NCBI GenBank assembly: GCA_038239195.1
Contig: JBBSEZ010000205.1
Span: 1-16,783 of the forward strand
Reading direction: 5' to 3'
From: JBBSEZ01 sp038239195
GTDB lineage: Bacteria; Planctomycetota; Planctomycetia; Gemmatales; Gemmataceae
Length of the DNA: 16,783 bases
Shown in pieces: positions 1 through 7,305 of the stretch. The first letter of the stretch is position 1. Each line of letters starts with the position of its first letter. The notes beneath the pieces are model-generated. The model was not told the origin of the DNA. It did no database searches and saw nothing but the letters and a program-made list of their open reading frames with translations. A program made the translations under genes and the position numbers.

Positions 1-23
1 AACGTGAGTCCCAGTCAGAGGTT

Positions 24-872
24 GTGGCAACTGCTGCTTCACCGAGTCGGGTAAGGCGAAATCAATGCCGCAACCAGACTTCAAGTTGTTATCCTGGGAG
101 AACTTACGGCGATTCGGCTGGAGGGGTGGGAGCCGAGTGTCGGAATTTGTCCTACCACGCCGACCAACCGGCGCCGGCCTGGTCGTTCCGCCTGCGCCTC
201 CCTCCGGGGAAGCACGTGATGCGGGCCCGCTACGAAGCAGTCGCTTCCTCCCACCGCACGGGGGCCCCAACGGTCTACTGGCAACTCGGGTACGTCCTCG
301 CACCCGCGCGCGAATGGGGGGGCTTCGGTGGGCTGGCCGTCACCGTCCACCTCCCCCCCAACTGGGACGCGGCCGCGAGCCTGCCCCTGACGCGCGACGG
401 CGACACGCTCAAAGGCTCTTTCCCCAACCTGCCGGCCGACGCCCTCGGCCTGACCGCCCAGGCCCCGGTCCCGCCCGAGTACGAACACCTCCAGGCGATG
501 GGGCGCAACGTCTGGTCCGCGACGCTGTGGGGCGGCCCGGCCGTCTTGCTCCTGGCCGGCGTCGCCTTCGGCGCTTGGCTGGGCCGGCGGGGGAGGACGA
601 GCGCCTGGGCCCTTCTGCTGGGGCTGGTCCTCGGGCTGCTCTGGACGGCTGCTCTGATGGGGGCTGGCCATCGGATGCTCACCGCCCATTTCGCCGTCCT
701 GCCGCCCGGGCAGCAGGCGGTCGGCTCCGGCGTGGGCATCGCGCTCCTGGTGGGGGGCGTCTTGTGCCTGGGCGCCATCCCCGCGGGAGTGCTCCTGACG
801 CAGGTCGCGGCGTGGCTGACCTGCCGGCTGACCTTCCGCCCCGGGCTGGTGTCTGTCGAGCGGGCCGGGTGA
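24..872 (+). CDS. Membrane protein of unknown function, three predicted helices, uncertain or damaged 5' end
   Basis: The reading frame ends at 872 and has strongly GC-biased codons only from about position 150 onward. The earlier part (about 40 residues from the GTG at 24) is Cys/Arg/Ser-rich, lower in GC and does not look like a natural N-terminus or signal peptide. The body has a soluble, probably beta-rich segment (motifs WSFRLRLPPGKH and QLGYVLAPAREW) followed by three hydrophobic segments (about residues 170-186, 192-212 and 232-262), so it is probably an integral membrane protein with an N-terminal domain outside the bilayer core. No catalytic motif is visible. The AGAGG before the GTG at 24 is only 2 bases away, too close for a normal ribosome binding site, and 216-221 offers an in-frame GTG-ATG. 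The gene may be 5'-truncated or joined to unrelated DNA. I do not recognise a named family. The stop is more certain than the start. Confidence 0.5.
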   Translation: MATAASPSRVRRNQCRNQTSSCYPGRTYGDSAGGVGAECRNLSYHADQPAPAWSFRLRLPPGKHVMRARYEAVASSHRTGAPTVYWQLGYVLAPAREWGGFGGLAVTVHLPPNWDAAASLPLTRDGDTLKGSFPNLPADALGLTAQAPVPPEYEHLQAMGRNVWSATLWGGPAVLLLAGVAFGAWLGRRGRTSAWALLLGLVLGLLWTAALMGAGHRMLTAHFAVLPPGQQAVGSGVGIALLVGGVLCLGAIPAGVLLTQVAAWLTCRLTFRPGLVSVERAG

Positions 873-968
873 TGCGGGTGCCGTCATCCCGTTCTTGGAG
901 CTCTGGTGGGGCGCGATTTTGCCAGGGCGCGGTTGGAGGCGTTACTGGTTCCGGCTGAGAGGTGGGAC

Positions 969-1304
969 GTGGCAGAATACGGTGAATGGGCTCGTAAGGG
1001 AGCAACTCTCACGGATGGAACGGCTCAGAAAGAATACGGACTGACCCGCGACTTCCTTGTGCAAGGCATCCGAGCCGGAAAGCTCGAATACCGCGAGTGC
1101 GTGATTTGGGGCAACCCATCTCTCAGACTTCTGAGGAGCCAACTGGAGCATTACATTGCGGAGCAACTCGGATCGCGGCAGCTGGGTGGCAAGAAGGTTC
1201 AGGCGGAGTTGCGCAAGATCAACAAGGAGATTGGTAGCCTCAAGAAAAAGCTCGCGGCCCTCGAGGCGCGAAAGGCTGAAATCGAGGCCGCCAGTGGGGG
1301 ATAG
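969..1304 (+). CDS. Small Xis/MerR-like helix-turn-helix protein with C-terminal coiled coil
   Basis: The product is about 111 residues from the GTG at 969, chosen because GAGAGG (957-962) lies 6 bases upstream. The frame stays open back to an ATG at 906, but that extension has no comparable ribosome site. Residues about 13-60 read like an excisionase/AlpA-type winged helix: a helix with KEYGLTRDFLVQGIRAGKLEYRE (shown in parts: KEYGLTRDFL, GIRAGKLEYRE), then a short wing and LRSQLEHYIAEQ, which parallels the usual LEEYI ending of that fold. Residues about 75-108 are Lys/Glu/Leu-rich (RKINKEIGSLKKKLAALEARK) and should form a coiled coil, perhaps for dimerisation. It probably binds DNA, but no integrase or phage gene is adjacent. 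GC is visibly lower than in neighbouring genes, suggesting acquisition or a mobile family. No specific target can be named. Confidence 0.72.
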   Translation: MAEYGEWARKGATLTDGTAQKEYGLTRDFLVQGIRAGKLEYRECVIWGNPSLRLLRSQLEHYIAEQLGSRQLGGKKVQAELRKINKEIGSLKKKLAALEARKAEIEAASGG

Positions 1305-1359
1305 AAAGTCAAGTGTCCCTCGAACCTGGTCCTTGCCGGGTGGGGCGTTGGGAGGCTCA

Positions 1360-1677
1360 ATGGACTGGCTCAACCTGTTTCTCTCGGGGCCGGCGACGAC
1401 CGGCGACCTCCGCGCCCTTGGCCAGGCACAGGCCCAGGCCGCCGATCGAATCCGCGCTCAAATCCGGCGCAGCGCGAGCGCCCAGGCCGACTCGTTCGAC
1501 AGCCTGGCCCAGGAGAATCGCGAGCTGCGCCTTTACCTCACGGCCATCGTGCAACTGCTCGTGGAGAAAGGGCTGCTCCGGACCGAGGAGATCCAGGCGA
1601 AGATGATCGCGTTGCTCCCACCCCTGCCCCCGCCGGCCCCCGGCGAGGATAATCCGTTTGCGGAGCTAGGCCGCTGA
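1360..1677 (+). CDS. Small coiled-coil protein of unknown function
   Basis: The product is 105 residues from the ATG at 1360, with GGGAGG (1350-1355) 4 bases upstream. The N-terminus MDWLNLFLSG is mildly hydrophobic but too short for a membrane anchor. Residues about 15-75 are Ala/Gln/Arg/Leu-rich and helical, including SLAQENRELRLYLTAIVQLLVEKG, a heptad-like stretch followed by LLRTEEIQAKM (fragments given). The tail is Pro-rich (LLPPLPPPAPGEDNP). This arrangement of a helical segment, a VEKG turn and a second short helix is one I associate with small unnamed planctomycete proteins, but no function is known to me. It starts 55 bp after the DNA-binding gene, so cotranscription is possible. 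It is probably cytoplasmic and oligomeric. Confidence 0.65.
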   Translation: MDWLNLFLSGPATTGDLRALGQAQAQAADRIRAQIRRSASAQADSFDSLAQENRELRLYLTAIVQLLVEKGLLRTEEIQAKMIALLPPLPPPAPGEDNPFAELGR

Positions 1678-1740
1678 GCGGAAGACAGACGTCCAGCCGG
1701 CGGCGTCCCTGCCCGCTTTCCCTTCATCGTGGAGGTTCAC

Positions 1741-2271
1741 GTGTCGCGAGCTCGCATCCTGGCCCTCCTGGTCGTCGCCGTCGTCCTCTCGGCGAACGGG
1801 GGGCCCATCGCCCTTTCCGACGCGGAGCGCCTGCAAGGAACGTGGACGATCGTCTCGGTCCACAGGGACGGCGAGATCGACCCGGCCCAGGTCGGGGCCC
1901 CGATGACGTTCGCGGGCAACGCGGTGCTCGTCGAGCCGCTGTCTGTGCCGAGCAAGCCCGAAGAATTCCTATCGGTTGGCTGAAGGCTCATGCTGACCGA
2001 GCCTCGTGAGGCTCTTTCGCGTTCCTCCACGTTCGAGTTGAGCGCCTCTGGTCCGGGGTGGATCGACCTCACCACGGTCTCCGAATGGCTCGACATTGCC
2101 ACGGGCAGCCCGGACATCCTTCGCACGGAGGCGATCTACTCTCTTCAAGGCGATGACTTGACGTATTGCATTGCCCCTCCCGGGCGCCCGAGGCCGGCGG
2201 CGTTTGCCACAAAGGCCGGAGATGGGCACACGCTCGTCGTTCTCAAGCGGAGAGCGCCGGCACGCCCGTGA
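1741..2271 (+). pseudogene. TIGR03067-type secreted protein interrupted by an in-frame TGA at codon 81
   Basis: A GTG at 1741 (GGAGG at 1731-1735, spacing 5) opens a frame with a signal-peptide-like start (MSRARILALLVVAVVLSANG). LQGTWTIVSVHRDGEIDP follows at about residues 31-48, the hallmark beginning of TIGR03067 planctomycete domains. Codon 81 (1981-1983) is TGA. The same frame then continues without another stop to 2271 and contains the expected second half of the domain: GWIDLTT, then YSLQGDDLTYCIAPPGRP, then FATKAGDGHTLVVLKR near the end. No frameshift is needed; one base change (for example TGG to TGA) would restore a protein of about 176 residues. Codon use is normal on both sides, so the lesion looks recent, or is a sequence error, or less likely is read through. 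The role of the family is unknown; the intact form would be exported. Confidence 0.75.
1999..2014 (+). other. Short perfect hairpin just after the in-frame TGA
   Basis: GAGCCT and AGGCTC form a 6-bp perfect stem around the loop CGTG, starting 16 bases after the TGA at 1981-1983. CTTTCG follows. It lies inside the continued TIGR03067 reading frame. It could be chance in GC-rich DNA, a weak terminator-like fold, or a recoding structure; none of these can be decided from sequence alone. Confidence 0.35.
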
Positions 2272-2302
2272 GGAACGCTTGGCCGGTTGGCCATCGTTCG
2301 CC

Positions 2303-2331
2303 TTGCGGCCCCTCTTCGCCCCCGCCATAAT
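2303..2331 (+). promoter_or_regulatory. Candidate sigma70-type promoter for the radical SAM gene
   Basis: TTGCGG (2303-2308) and CATAAT (2326-2331) are separated by exactly 17 bases. The second box matches TATAAT at five of six positions and sits in a locally AT-richer patch of an otherwise GC-rich gap. Transcription would begin near 2338, about 65 bases before the ATG at 2404. The -35 match is only three of six. Confidence 0.4.
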
Positions 2332-2403
2332 CAACGTCGCGAGCGCCACGGTTCCACCATCCCGTTGTCCCGACGGGACTTCCGCCGTTGAAGGACGTAC
2401 GCC

Positions 2404-4200
2404 ATGAACACCTCCCTGCGCCAGGCCGTCGATCGCCTCCTCCCGCGCGTCCAGATGCCCGCCCAGTACATCGGCGGCGAGCTCAACAGCGTCGTCAAGG
2501 ACCACAAGCAGGTGCGCGGCCGGCTGTGCCTGGCCTTCCCCGATACCTATCCGCTCGGCACCAGCCATCACGGCCTGCAGGTCCTCTACACGATCATGAA
2601 CGACGACCCGCAGTGGGCCTGCGAGCGCGTCTTCGCCCCCTGGATCGACTTCGAGGGCCAGCTCCGCGGCGCCGGCCTCCCCCTCTACGGCCTGGAGACG
2701 TTCACGCCCCTGCGCGACTTCGACCTCGTCGGCTTCTCGCTCCAGTACGAGATCTGCTACACCAACATCCTCACCATGCTCGACCTGGGCGGCATCCCGC
2801 TGCACGCCAAGGACCGTACCCTCGACCACCCGCTCGTCATCGCCGGCGGGCCCGGCGCTCAAAACCCCGAACTGCTCGCCCCCTTCATCGACCTGTTCGT
2901 CATCGGCGACGGTGAGGAGAGCCTGCCCTGGGTGATGGACCGCTGGATGACGCTCAAGGAGCGCGGCCGAAAGTCGCGTGCCGACATGCTCGCCGAGCTC
3001 GCCGGCAGCACCACCTGGGCCTACGCCCCCGCGTTCTACGAGCCGGAGTATCACGCCGACGGCACCCTCGCCGCCATGAACCGCACGCGCTCCGACGTCC
3101 CCCGCGAGATCATGGCCTGCACCATCGACAAGGACTTCGACGACATTCCGCTGCCCAGCCACCCCATCGTCTCCTTCGTGCAGACGCCCCACGACCGCAT
3201 CGCCATCGAGATCATGCGCGGCTGTCCCTGGCAGTGCCGCTTCTGCCAATCGACCGTCATCAAGCGCCCCCTGCGCGTTCGCTCCGTCGAGACGATCGTG
3301 CAGTCGGCCCTCGAGGCGTATCGCAACACCGGTTACGAGGAGATCAGCCTGCTCAGCCTGAGCACGAGCGACTATCCGCACTTCGAGGAGCTGGTCAATC
3401 GCATGCGCGAGGCGTTCGCGCCGCTGGGCGTGAACGTCTCGCTGCCGAGCCTGCGCGTCAACAGTCACTTCCCGAAGTTGCCCGGCCTGATGAAGGGCAT
3501 CCGCAAGAGCGGGATGACGCTGGCGCCCGAGGTGGCGCGCGACGACATGCGCACGCAGATCCGCAAGCCGATCCGCAACGAGGACCTCTACGAGGGCTGT
3601 CGCAATGCCTTCAAGGAGGGCTGGCAGAAGATCAAGCTCTACTTCCTCTGTGGCCTGCCCGGCGAGCGCCGCGTCGATCTCGACGGCATCGTGGACATGG
3701 CGGAGGAAATTGCTCGCATTAGCCGACAGGTGACGGGCCGCTACCGCGAGGTGACCGCCTCGGTGTCCAACTTCGTGCCCAAGCCGCACACGCCCTACCA
3801 GTGGAACGGCATGCAGACGCGCGAGTATTTCCACGAGGCGGGCGCGCACATGAAGGCCCGTCGCAAGATCGGCACGGTGAAGATCAAGCAGCACGACGTC
3901 GATACGAGCCTGCTGGAAGGCCTGCTGACTCGCGGCGACCGTCGCGTGTCCGTGGCGCTGGAGGAGGCGTGGCGGCGTGGGGCCCGGCTCGACGGCTGGC
4001 GCGAGAACTTCAAGCCCGACCTGTGGTGGGGGGTGCTGCGCGACCTGAACATCGACCTCGCGTGGTACGCGCAGCGCTATCGGCCGACGACCGAGGTGCT
4101 GCCGTGGGACCACGTGAACGTCAAGAAGGGGCGGGAATATCTGGAGAAGGAGCAGAAGCGCAGCCTGATCCAGTTGGAGGTGATGGCGGCGGCGGAGTGA
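2404..4200 (+). CDS. TIGR03960-type B12-binding-domain radical SAM protein
   Basis: The product is 598 residues from the ATG at 2404, with AAGGA (2391-2395) 8 bases upstream. The N-terminal half (about 40-190) resembles a cobalamin-binding Rossmann region with FPDTYPLGTSHHGLQ, LVGFSLQYEICYTNI, VIAGGPGAQNPE and VIGDGEESLP. The radical SAM core follows: RGCPWQCRFCQ contains the CX3CX2C cluster (C274, C278, C281), which should bind a [4Fe-4S] cluster and S-adenosylmethionine. Later motifs include LSLSTSDYPHFEELV, SLPSLRVNS, LAPEVARDDMR and KLYFLCGLPGE. The match to the TIGR03960 family is strong. Its reaction is, as far as I know, not established. Many relatives carry or sit next to a TIGR03936/DUF2344 domain; this protein ends without one and none is next door. 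The stop overlaps the ribosome site of the Uma2 gene, indicating coupling. Confidence 0.92.
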   Translation: MNTSLRQAVDRLLPRVQMPAQYIGGELNSVVKDHKQVRGRLCLAFPDTYPLGTSHHGLQVLYTIMNDDPQWACERVFAPWIDFEGQLRGAGLPLYGLETFTPLRDFDLVGFSLQYEICYTNILTMLDLGGIPLHAKDRTLDHPLVIAGGPGAQNPELLAPFIDLFVIGDGEESLPWVMDRWMTLKERGRKSRADMLAELAGSTTWAYAPAFYEPEYHADGTLAAMNRTRSDVPREIMACTIDKDFDDIPLPSHPIVSFVQTPHDRIAIEIMRGCPWQCRFCQSTVIKRPLRVRSVETIVQSALEAYRNTGYEEISLLSLSTSDYPHFEELVNRMREAFAPLGVNVSLPSLRVNSHFPKLPGLMKGIRKSGMTLAPEVARDDMRTQIRKPIRNEDLYEGCRNAFKEGWQKIKLYFLCGLPGERRVDLDGIVDMAEEIARISRQVTGRYREVTASVSNFVPKPHTPYQWNGMQTREYFHEAGAHMKARRKIGTVKIKQHDVDTSLLEGLLTRGDRRVSVALEEAWRRGARLDGWRENFKPDLWWGVLRDLNIDLAWYAQRYRPTTEVLPWDHVNVKKGREYLEKEQKRSLIQLEVMAAAE

Positions 4201-4210
4201 GGGCAAGGAC

Positions 4211-4915
4211 ATGGAGCGAGTGACGAGCGAGCCCCGACCGTTCCGATGGGGCCCCGACGAGCGCGAACGAATCGCCTCCCTCGGCTGGTTCGACGGGCAA
4301 GCGGTCGAGTTGAGCGATGGCGAACTGTTCGTGCGCGTCGGGCAGGGACAACCGCGGAAGCGGCGCTGGACTTACGACGAGTATTTCCACCTGTTCGACC
4401 TCGGCCTCTTCGGGGAGCGGCGGGTGGAACTGATAGGTGGCGAGGTGCTCGAGATGCCCGCCCAGCACAACGCCCACGCCGCGGCCATCACGTTGACGGA
4501 CCGGGCCCTCGGCGTTGCCTTTGGCCCCGCGCACTGGGTGCGCGTGCAGGCAACGCTCGACCTCAGCCCCCACGGAGCGCCAGATCCCGACCTGGCTGTG
4601 GTTCCGGGCGGGCCGAGGGACTACGTCACACGGGGCGCTCCGGCGACGGCCCTGCTGGTCGTGGAGGTGAGTGAAACCACGCTCGCCTACGACCGCAATC
4701 GCAAGGCCAGCTTGTACGCCGCGGCAGGAATTAGCGATTACTGGATCGTCAACCTCGTCCAGCGGCAGGTGGAACTGTACCGCGATCCGGTCGCCGACGC
4801 GGCGCAGCCGTTCGGCTTCCGCTACGCCCAGCGGACCATCCTCGATCCGGGCGACCACGTGACGCCGCTGGCGGCGCCCCAGGCGAGCGTGGCGGTGGAC
4901 GACCTGTTGCCGTGA
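4211..4915 (+). CDS. Uma2 family (DUF820) PD-(D/E)XK nuclease-like protein with duplicated N-terminal module
   Basis: The product is 234 residues from the ATG at 4211; GAGGG (4199-4203) overlaps the stop of the radical SAM gene and is 7 bases upstream. The Uma2 core shows PDPDLAVV (D127), LLVVEVSETTLAYDRNRK (E152, K165) and YAAAGISDYWIVNL, the usual PD-(D/E)XK metal-site pattern. The N-terminus is odd: the module with RW..DE......LG.F....VEL..GE occurs twice in tandem, at residues about 8-41 and 48-81, in register at an offset of exactly 40 residues (W13/W53, D16/D56, E17/E57, G25/G65, F27/F67, V32/V72, E33/E73, L34/L74, G37/G77, E38/E78). Only the second copy is joined to the nuclease core. 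These proteins are abundant in planctomycetes and cyanobacteria; their substrate is unknown to me. It ends 12 bp before the next gene. Confidence 0.9.
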   Translation: MERVTSEPRPFRWGPDERERIASLGWFDGQAVELSDGELFVRVGQGQPRKRRWTYDEYFHLFDLGLFGERRVELIGGEVLEMPAQHNAHAAAITLTDRALGVAFGPAHWVRVQATLDLSPHGAPDPDLAVVPGGPRDYVTRGAPATALLVVEVSETTLAYDRNRKASLYAAAGISDYWIVNLVQRQVELYRDPVADAAQPFGFRYAQRTILDPGDHVTPLAAPQASVAVDDLLP

Positions 4916-4927
4916 GGGCTTGGTCCG

Positions 4928-5731
4928 ATGTCTCAGGAAATCGCACAACCTGTCGCACCTATCCCGACCGCCGCGCCGCCGGCAGGCGACGGGATCGCGA
5001 AACAGGTTCGGCAGTTACCACCCCATGCCATCGCCGCCTTGTTGGCGCGATGGGCTCGGCGCTTGCAGCCCCAGTTCGATTTGCCCCTCGCCGACCTGCT
5101 CCGGCTGCCGTGCCTGGGGGCGGTTGAGGCCGGCGTGGGCGCCCTGGAGCGAATCGCTGGTGGGAAGGAAGGGCCCCCAGAGGAAGAAGTGCGGGCCTTT
5201 CTCCAGATCGCCCAGAAGGCCTGTCGGGAGCGCGGAGCGGCCGGCGCCCTCGGCGTGGCCCTCTGCGAGCTCCTCTCCTGGGGGCTCCGCCTCGGCGCGA
5301 GAAACGCGAAGGAGGAAGAGGCCTCCTCGTTCGAGAACTGGTTCGCTGCCCACCGGGCTCTGTGGATGGATTTCGACAGCCGGGCCCGGGGAGCTTTTCT
5401 CGCCGACCTGCACCAACTTCAGGCCTTGCCGAGTGGGGAGGGGATCGACAACTCACCCGAGGGGCCCCCGGGCGCCCTCTGGCCCGACCTAGAGGGCGCT
5501 CCCGAAGGTGCGCTGAACGACTTGCCCGCGGCGGAAATAATCGACAATTGGCGCTGGATCAAGGAGGGTCGGGAGACGGGCCGCTTCGACGAGTACGCCG
5601 GACAGCACGTGGCCGTCTATCGCCAACAGTTGCTCGGGGCGAGTCGCGACCCGAGCCTCCTGCACCAGGTCCTGACCGAGAAACACCGCCTCGACCCGAA
5701 GCGGTTGGTCTTCGCCTTCATCGAGGCGTGA
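4928..5731 (+). CDS. Unknown protein with C-terminal DUF5678-type domain
   Basis: The product is 267 residues from the ATG at 4928, with GAGGG (4914-4918) overlapping the stop of the Uma2 gene. Residues about 23-165 are mainly helical, with no signal peptide or membrane segment, and I do not recognise them. A Gly/Pro/Glu-rich linker (about 168-200) leads to the C-terminal segment IIDNWRWIKEGRETGRFDEY, then GQHVAVYRQQLLG and LDPKRLVFAFIE. This matches the small DUF5678-type module found in many planctomycete and cyanobacterial proteins, where a Trp-rich helix precedes a beta hairpin containing AV..Q..LG. That domain has no function known to me. It is the last gene of the rightward cluster and ends 24 bp from the stop of the convergent DUF1501 gene, leaving no room for a classic terminator. 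Confidence 0.8.
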   Translation: MSQEIAQPVAPIPTAAPPAGDGIAKQVRQLPPHAIAALLARWARRLQPQFDLPLADLLRLPCLGAVEAGVGALERIAGGKEGPPEEEVRAFLQIAQKACRERGAAGALGVALCELLSWGLRLGARNAKEEEASSFENWFAAHRALWMDFDSRARGAFLADLHQLQALPSGEGIDNSPEGPPGALWPDLEGAPEGALNDLPAAEIIDNWRWIKEGRETGRFDEYAGQHVAVYRQQLLGASRDPSLLHQVLTEKHRLDPKRLVFAFIEA

Positions 5732-5755
5732 GTTCCACTCCTGCCCACATCGCCT

Positions 5756-7153
5756 CTACCCTTCCCCCACAAACAGCTTCCGCAGCGGCTGGCCCTCCGC
5801 CAGCTTGTATGGCCGGCCCGTCACGTCGTGGACCTCCGTCGCCGGGTCGATGCCGAACCGCCAAAAGATCGTCGCCGCCAGGTCGGCCGGCGTCACCGGC
5901 ATCGACGCCGGCCTGGCGCCGATCCGGTCGCTCGACCCGTAAACCTGGCCCCCCCTCACGCCGCCGCCGGCCAGCAGCACCGTGTAGCAGTCGGGCCAGT
6001 GGTCGCGCCCGCCGTCCTTGTTGATGCGCGGCGTTCGGCCGAACTCGCCCAGCGCGATCACCAGCGTCGTGTCGAGCAGCCCGCGCTGGTCGAGGTCCTC
6101 GATCAGCGCCGACAGCCCCTGATCGGCGCCCGGCAGCAGGTGCGTTTTGTGCTGGTTGAAGCACTTGAAGTGCGCGTCCCAGTTCTGCCCCTGCTGCCGG
6201 AAGTCGTTGACGTTCACGAACGGCACCCCGGCCTCCACCAGCCGCCGCGCCAGCAGCAGGTTCTGGCCGCGCATCTGCCGCGCCACCCCCATCTCCGCCC
6301 CGTTCCCCCCGCCCCCGCCCTCGCCGACCTTCACCGGCGCCGGCCCGATCCCATAGCGCTCGCGCACCCGGACGGGCTCCCGGTCAATGTCCAGGGCGCC
6401 CCGCAGGGTGGCCGAGCCGAGTAGCCGAAACGCCCGCTGGTAATGGCCCTCGGTCGAACGGGTCGGCGACAGGGAGGTCAACAGTCGGCGCCGCTGTTCG
6501 AGTCGCCCCGGAAGGAAGTCCGCCGGCGGGGCCAGCGCGCCGGCGCGATAGGTGCGCGAGCTCGGATCGACGGACAGCACGAGCGGGTCGAAGGCCCCTC
6601 CCAAAAAGCCCGCCCCCTGGCACGGCACGTCCACGACGTTGTGGAACACCCAGGGCAAGGCGGCGTGAGGCACCTCCAGGCGCCGGTCGCGCCGCAGATA
6701 GCTCAGCACGGCCCCGTGGCAGGGGAAGAACTGCTTGATCGGCGCAAACTCCTCGCGGTCGCCGTTGGGCGAGGGCCGGCCCGTCAGCGTCTCGATCGAG
6801 GCCGAATCGTGCAGCCGATTCTCGTGGTGCATGCTGCGCACCAGCGCCACCTTGTGCATGAGCCGCGCCATCCGCGGCAGGTGCTCGCAGACCTGCACGC
6901 CCGGCACCGACGTGGCGATCGGCCTGAACTCGCCGCGCACCTCCGCGGGGGCGGTCGGCTTCATGTCGAACGTATCGAGATGACTGGGGCCCCCGTAGTA
7001 GAAGACGAGGATGCACGACCGGAGCTTCGTCCGCGGGGCCGCGACCGAGGCCGCCTGCGCGCGCCACAGCCCGCCCAGGTTCAGCCCCAGGTAGCCCAGC
7101 CCGCCGAGTTGCAACAGCCCCCGGCGGGTCAGCGTGGCAAGTGTGCGGTCCAC
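5756..7153 (-). CDS. DUF1501 domain protein (sulfatase-like fold) with twin-arginine-like leader
   Basis: The product is 465 residues from the GTG at 7153, chosen because GAGGAGG lies 4 bases upstream. A further in-frame GTG at 7222 would add 23 residues including a hydrophobic stretch (VLVVGALFAAGE) but has a poor ribosome site. The start TRRGLLQLGGLGYLGLNLGGL fits the twin-arginine-like leader usual in this family, implying export. Core motifs are ILVFYYGGPSHLDTFDMKP (residues 48-66), VALVRSMHHENRLHDSAS, VNVNDFRQQGQNWDAH and TLVIALGEFGRTPRINKDGGRDHW, then a Gly-rich stretch before VYGSSDRIG. The Asp/His-rich pieces suggest metal binding as in alkaline-phosphatase-superfamily enzymes, but the substrate is unknown. 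DUF1501 genes often neighbour DUF1549/DUF1553 genes; here there is none. A poly-Gly insert (VGEGGGGGNG) occurs mid-protein. It is separated from the lipoprotein gene by 152 bp, so may have its own promoter. Confidence 0.9.
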   Translation of the reverse strand: MDRTLATLTRRGLLQLGGLGYLGLNLGGLWRAQAASVAAPRTKLRSCILVFYYGGPSHLDTFDMKPTAPAEVRGEFRPIATSVPGVQVCEHLPRMARLMHKVALVRSMHHENRLHDSASIETLTGRPSPNGDREEFAPIKQFFPCHGAVLSYLRRDRRLEVPHAALPWVFHNVVDVPCQGAGFLGGAFDPLVLSVDPSSRTYRAGALAPPADFLPGRLEQRRRLLTSLSPTRSTEGHYQRAFRLLGSATLRGALDIDREPVRVRERYGIGPAPVKVGEGGGGGNGAEMGVARQMRGQNLLLARRLVEAGVPFVNVNDFRQQGQNWDAHFKCFNQHKTHLLPGADQGLSALIEDLDQRGLLDTTLVIALGEFGRTPRINKDGGRDHWPDCYTVLLAGGGVRGGQVYGSSDRIGARPASMPVTPADLAATIFWRFGIDPATEVHDVTGRPYKLAEGQPLRKLFVGEG

Positions 7154-7305
7154 GACTCCTCCTCGTTGCCCTTTGACGACCTCGCGTTCTCCCGCCGCGA
7201 ACAGGGCCCCGACGACCAGCACCAGCGTAACCCTTCTCGGCCGGCGCGGGCCACTCTTTTCTTGGGGGGAAGCGCAGGGCCCGCGCTCCGCGTCGCGTCT
7301 ACGTG

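Noticed and set aside
1969..4212. A 747-codon open frame on the minus strand opposite the radical SAM gene
   Set aside because: It is a codon-bias shadow: composition is Val/Ala/Glu/His/Leu-rich without domain motifs, whereas the plus strand encodes a complete radical SAM protein.
7154..7230. In-frame extension of the DUF1501 protein with a hydrophobic stretch
   Set aside because: The GTG at 7153 has a near-perfect GAGGAGG site and places the twin-arginine-like leader at the N-terminus, as usual for the family; the upstream GTG has a poor site.
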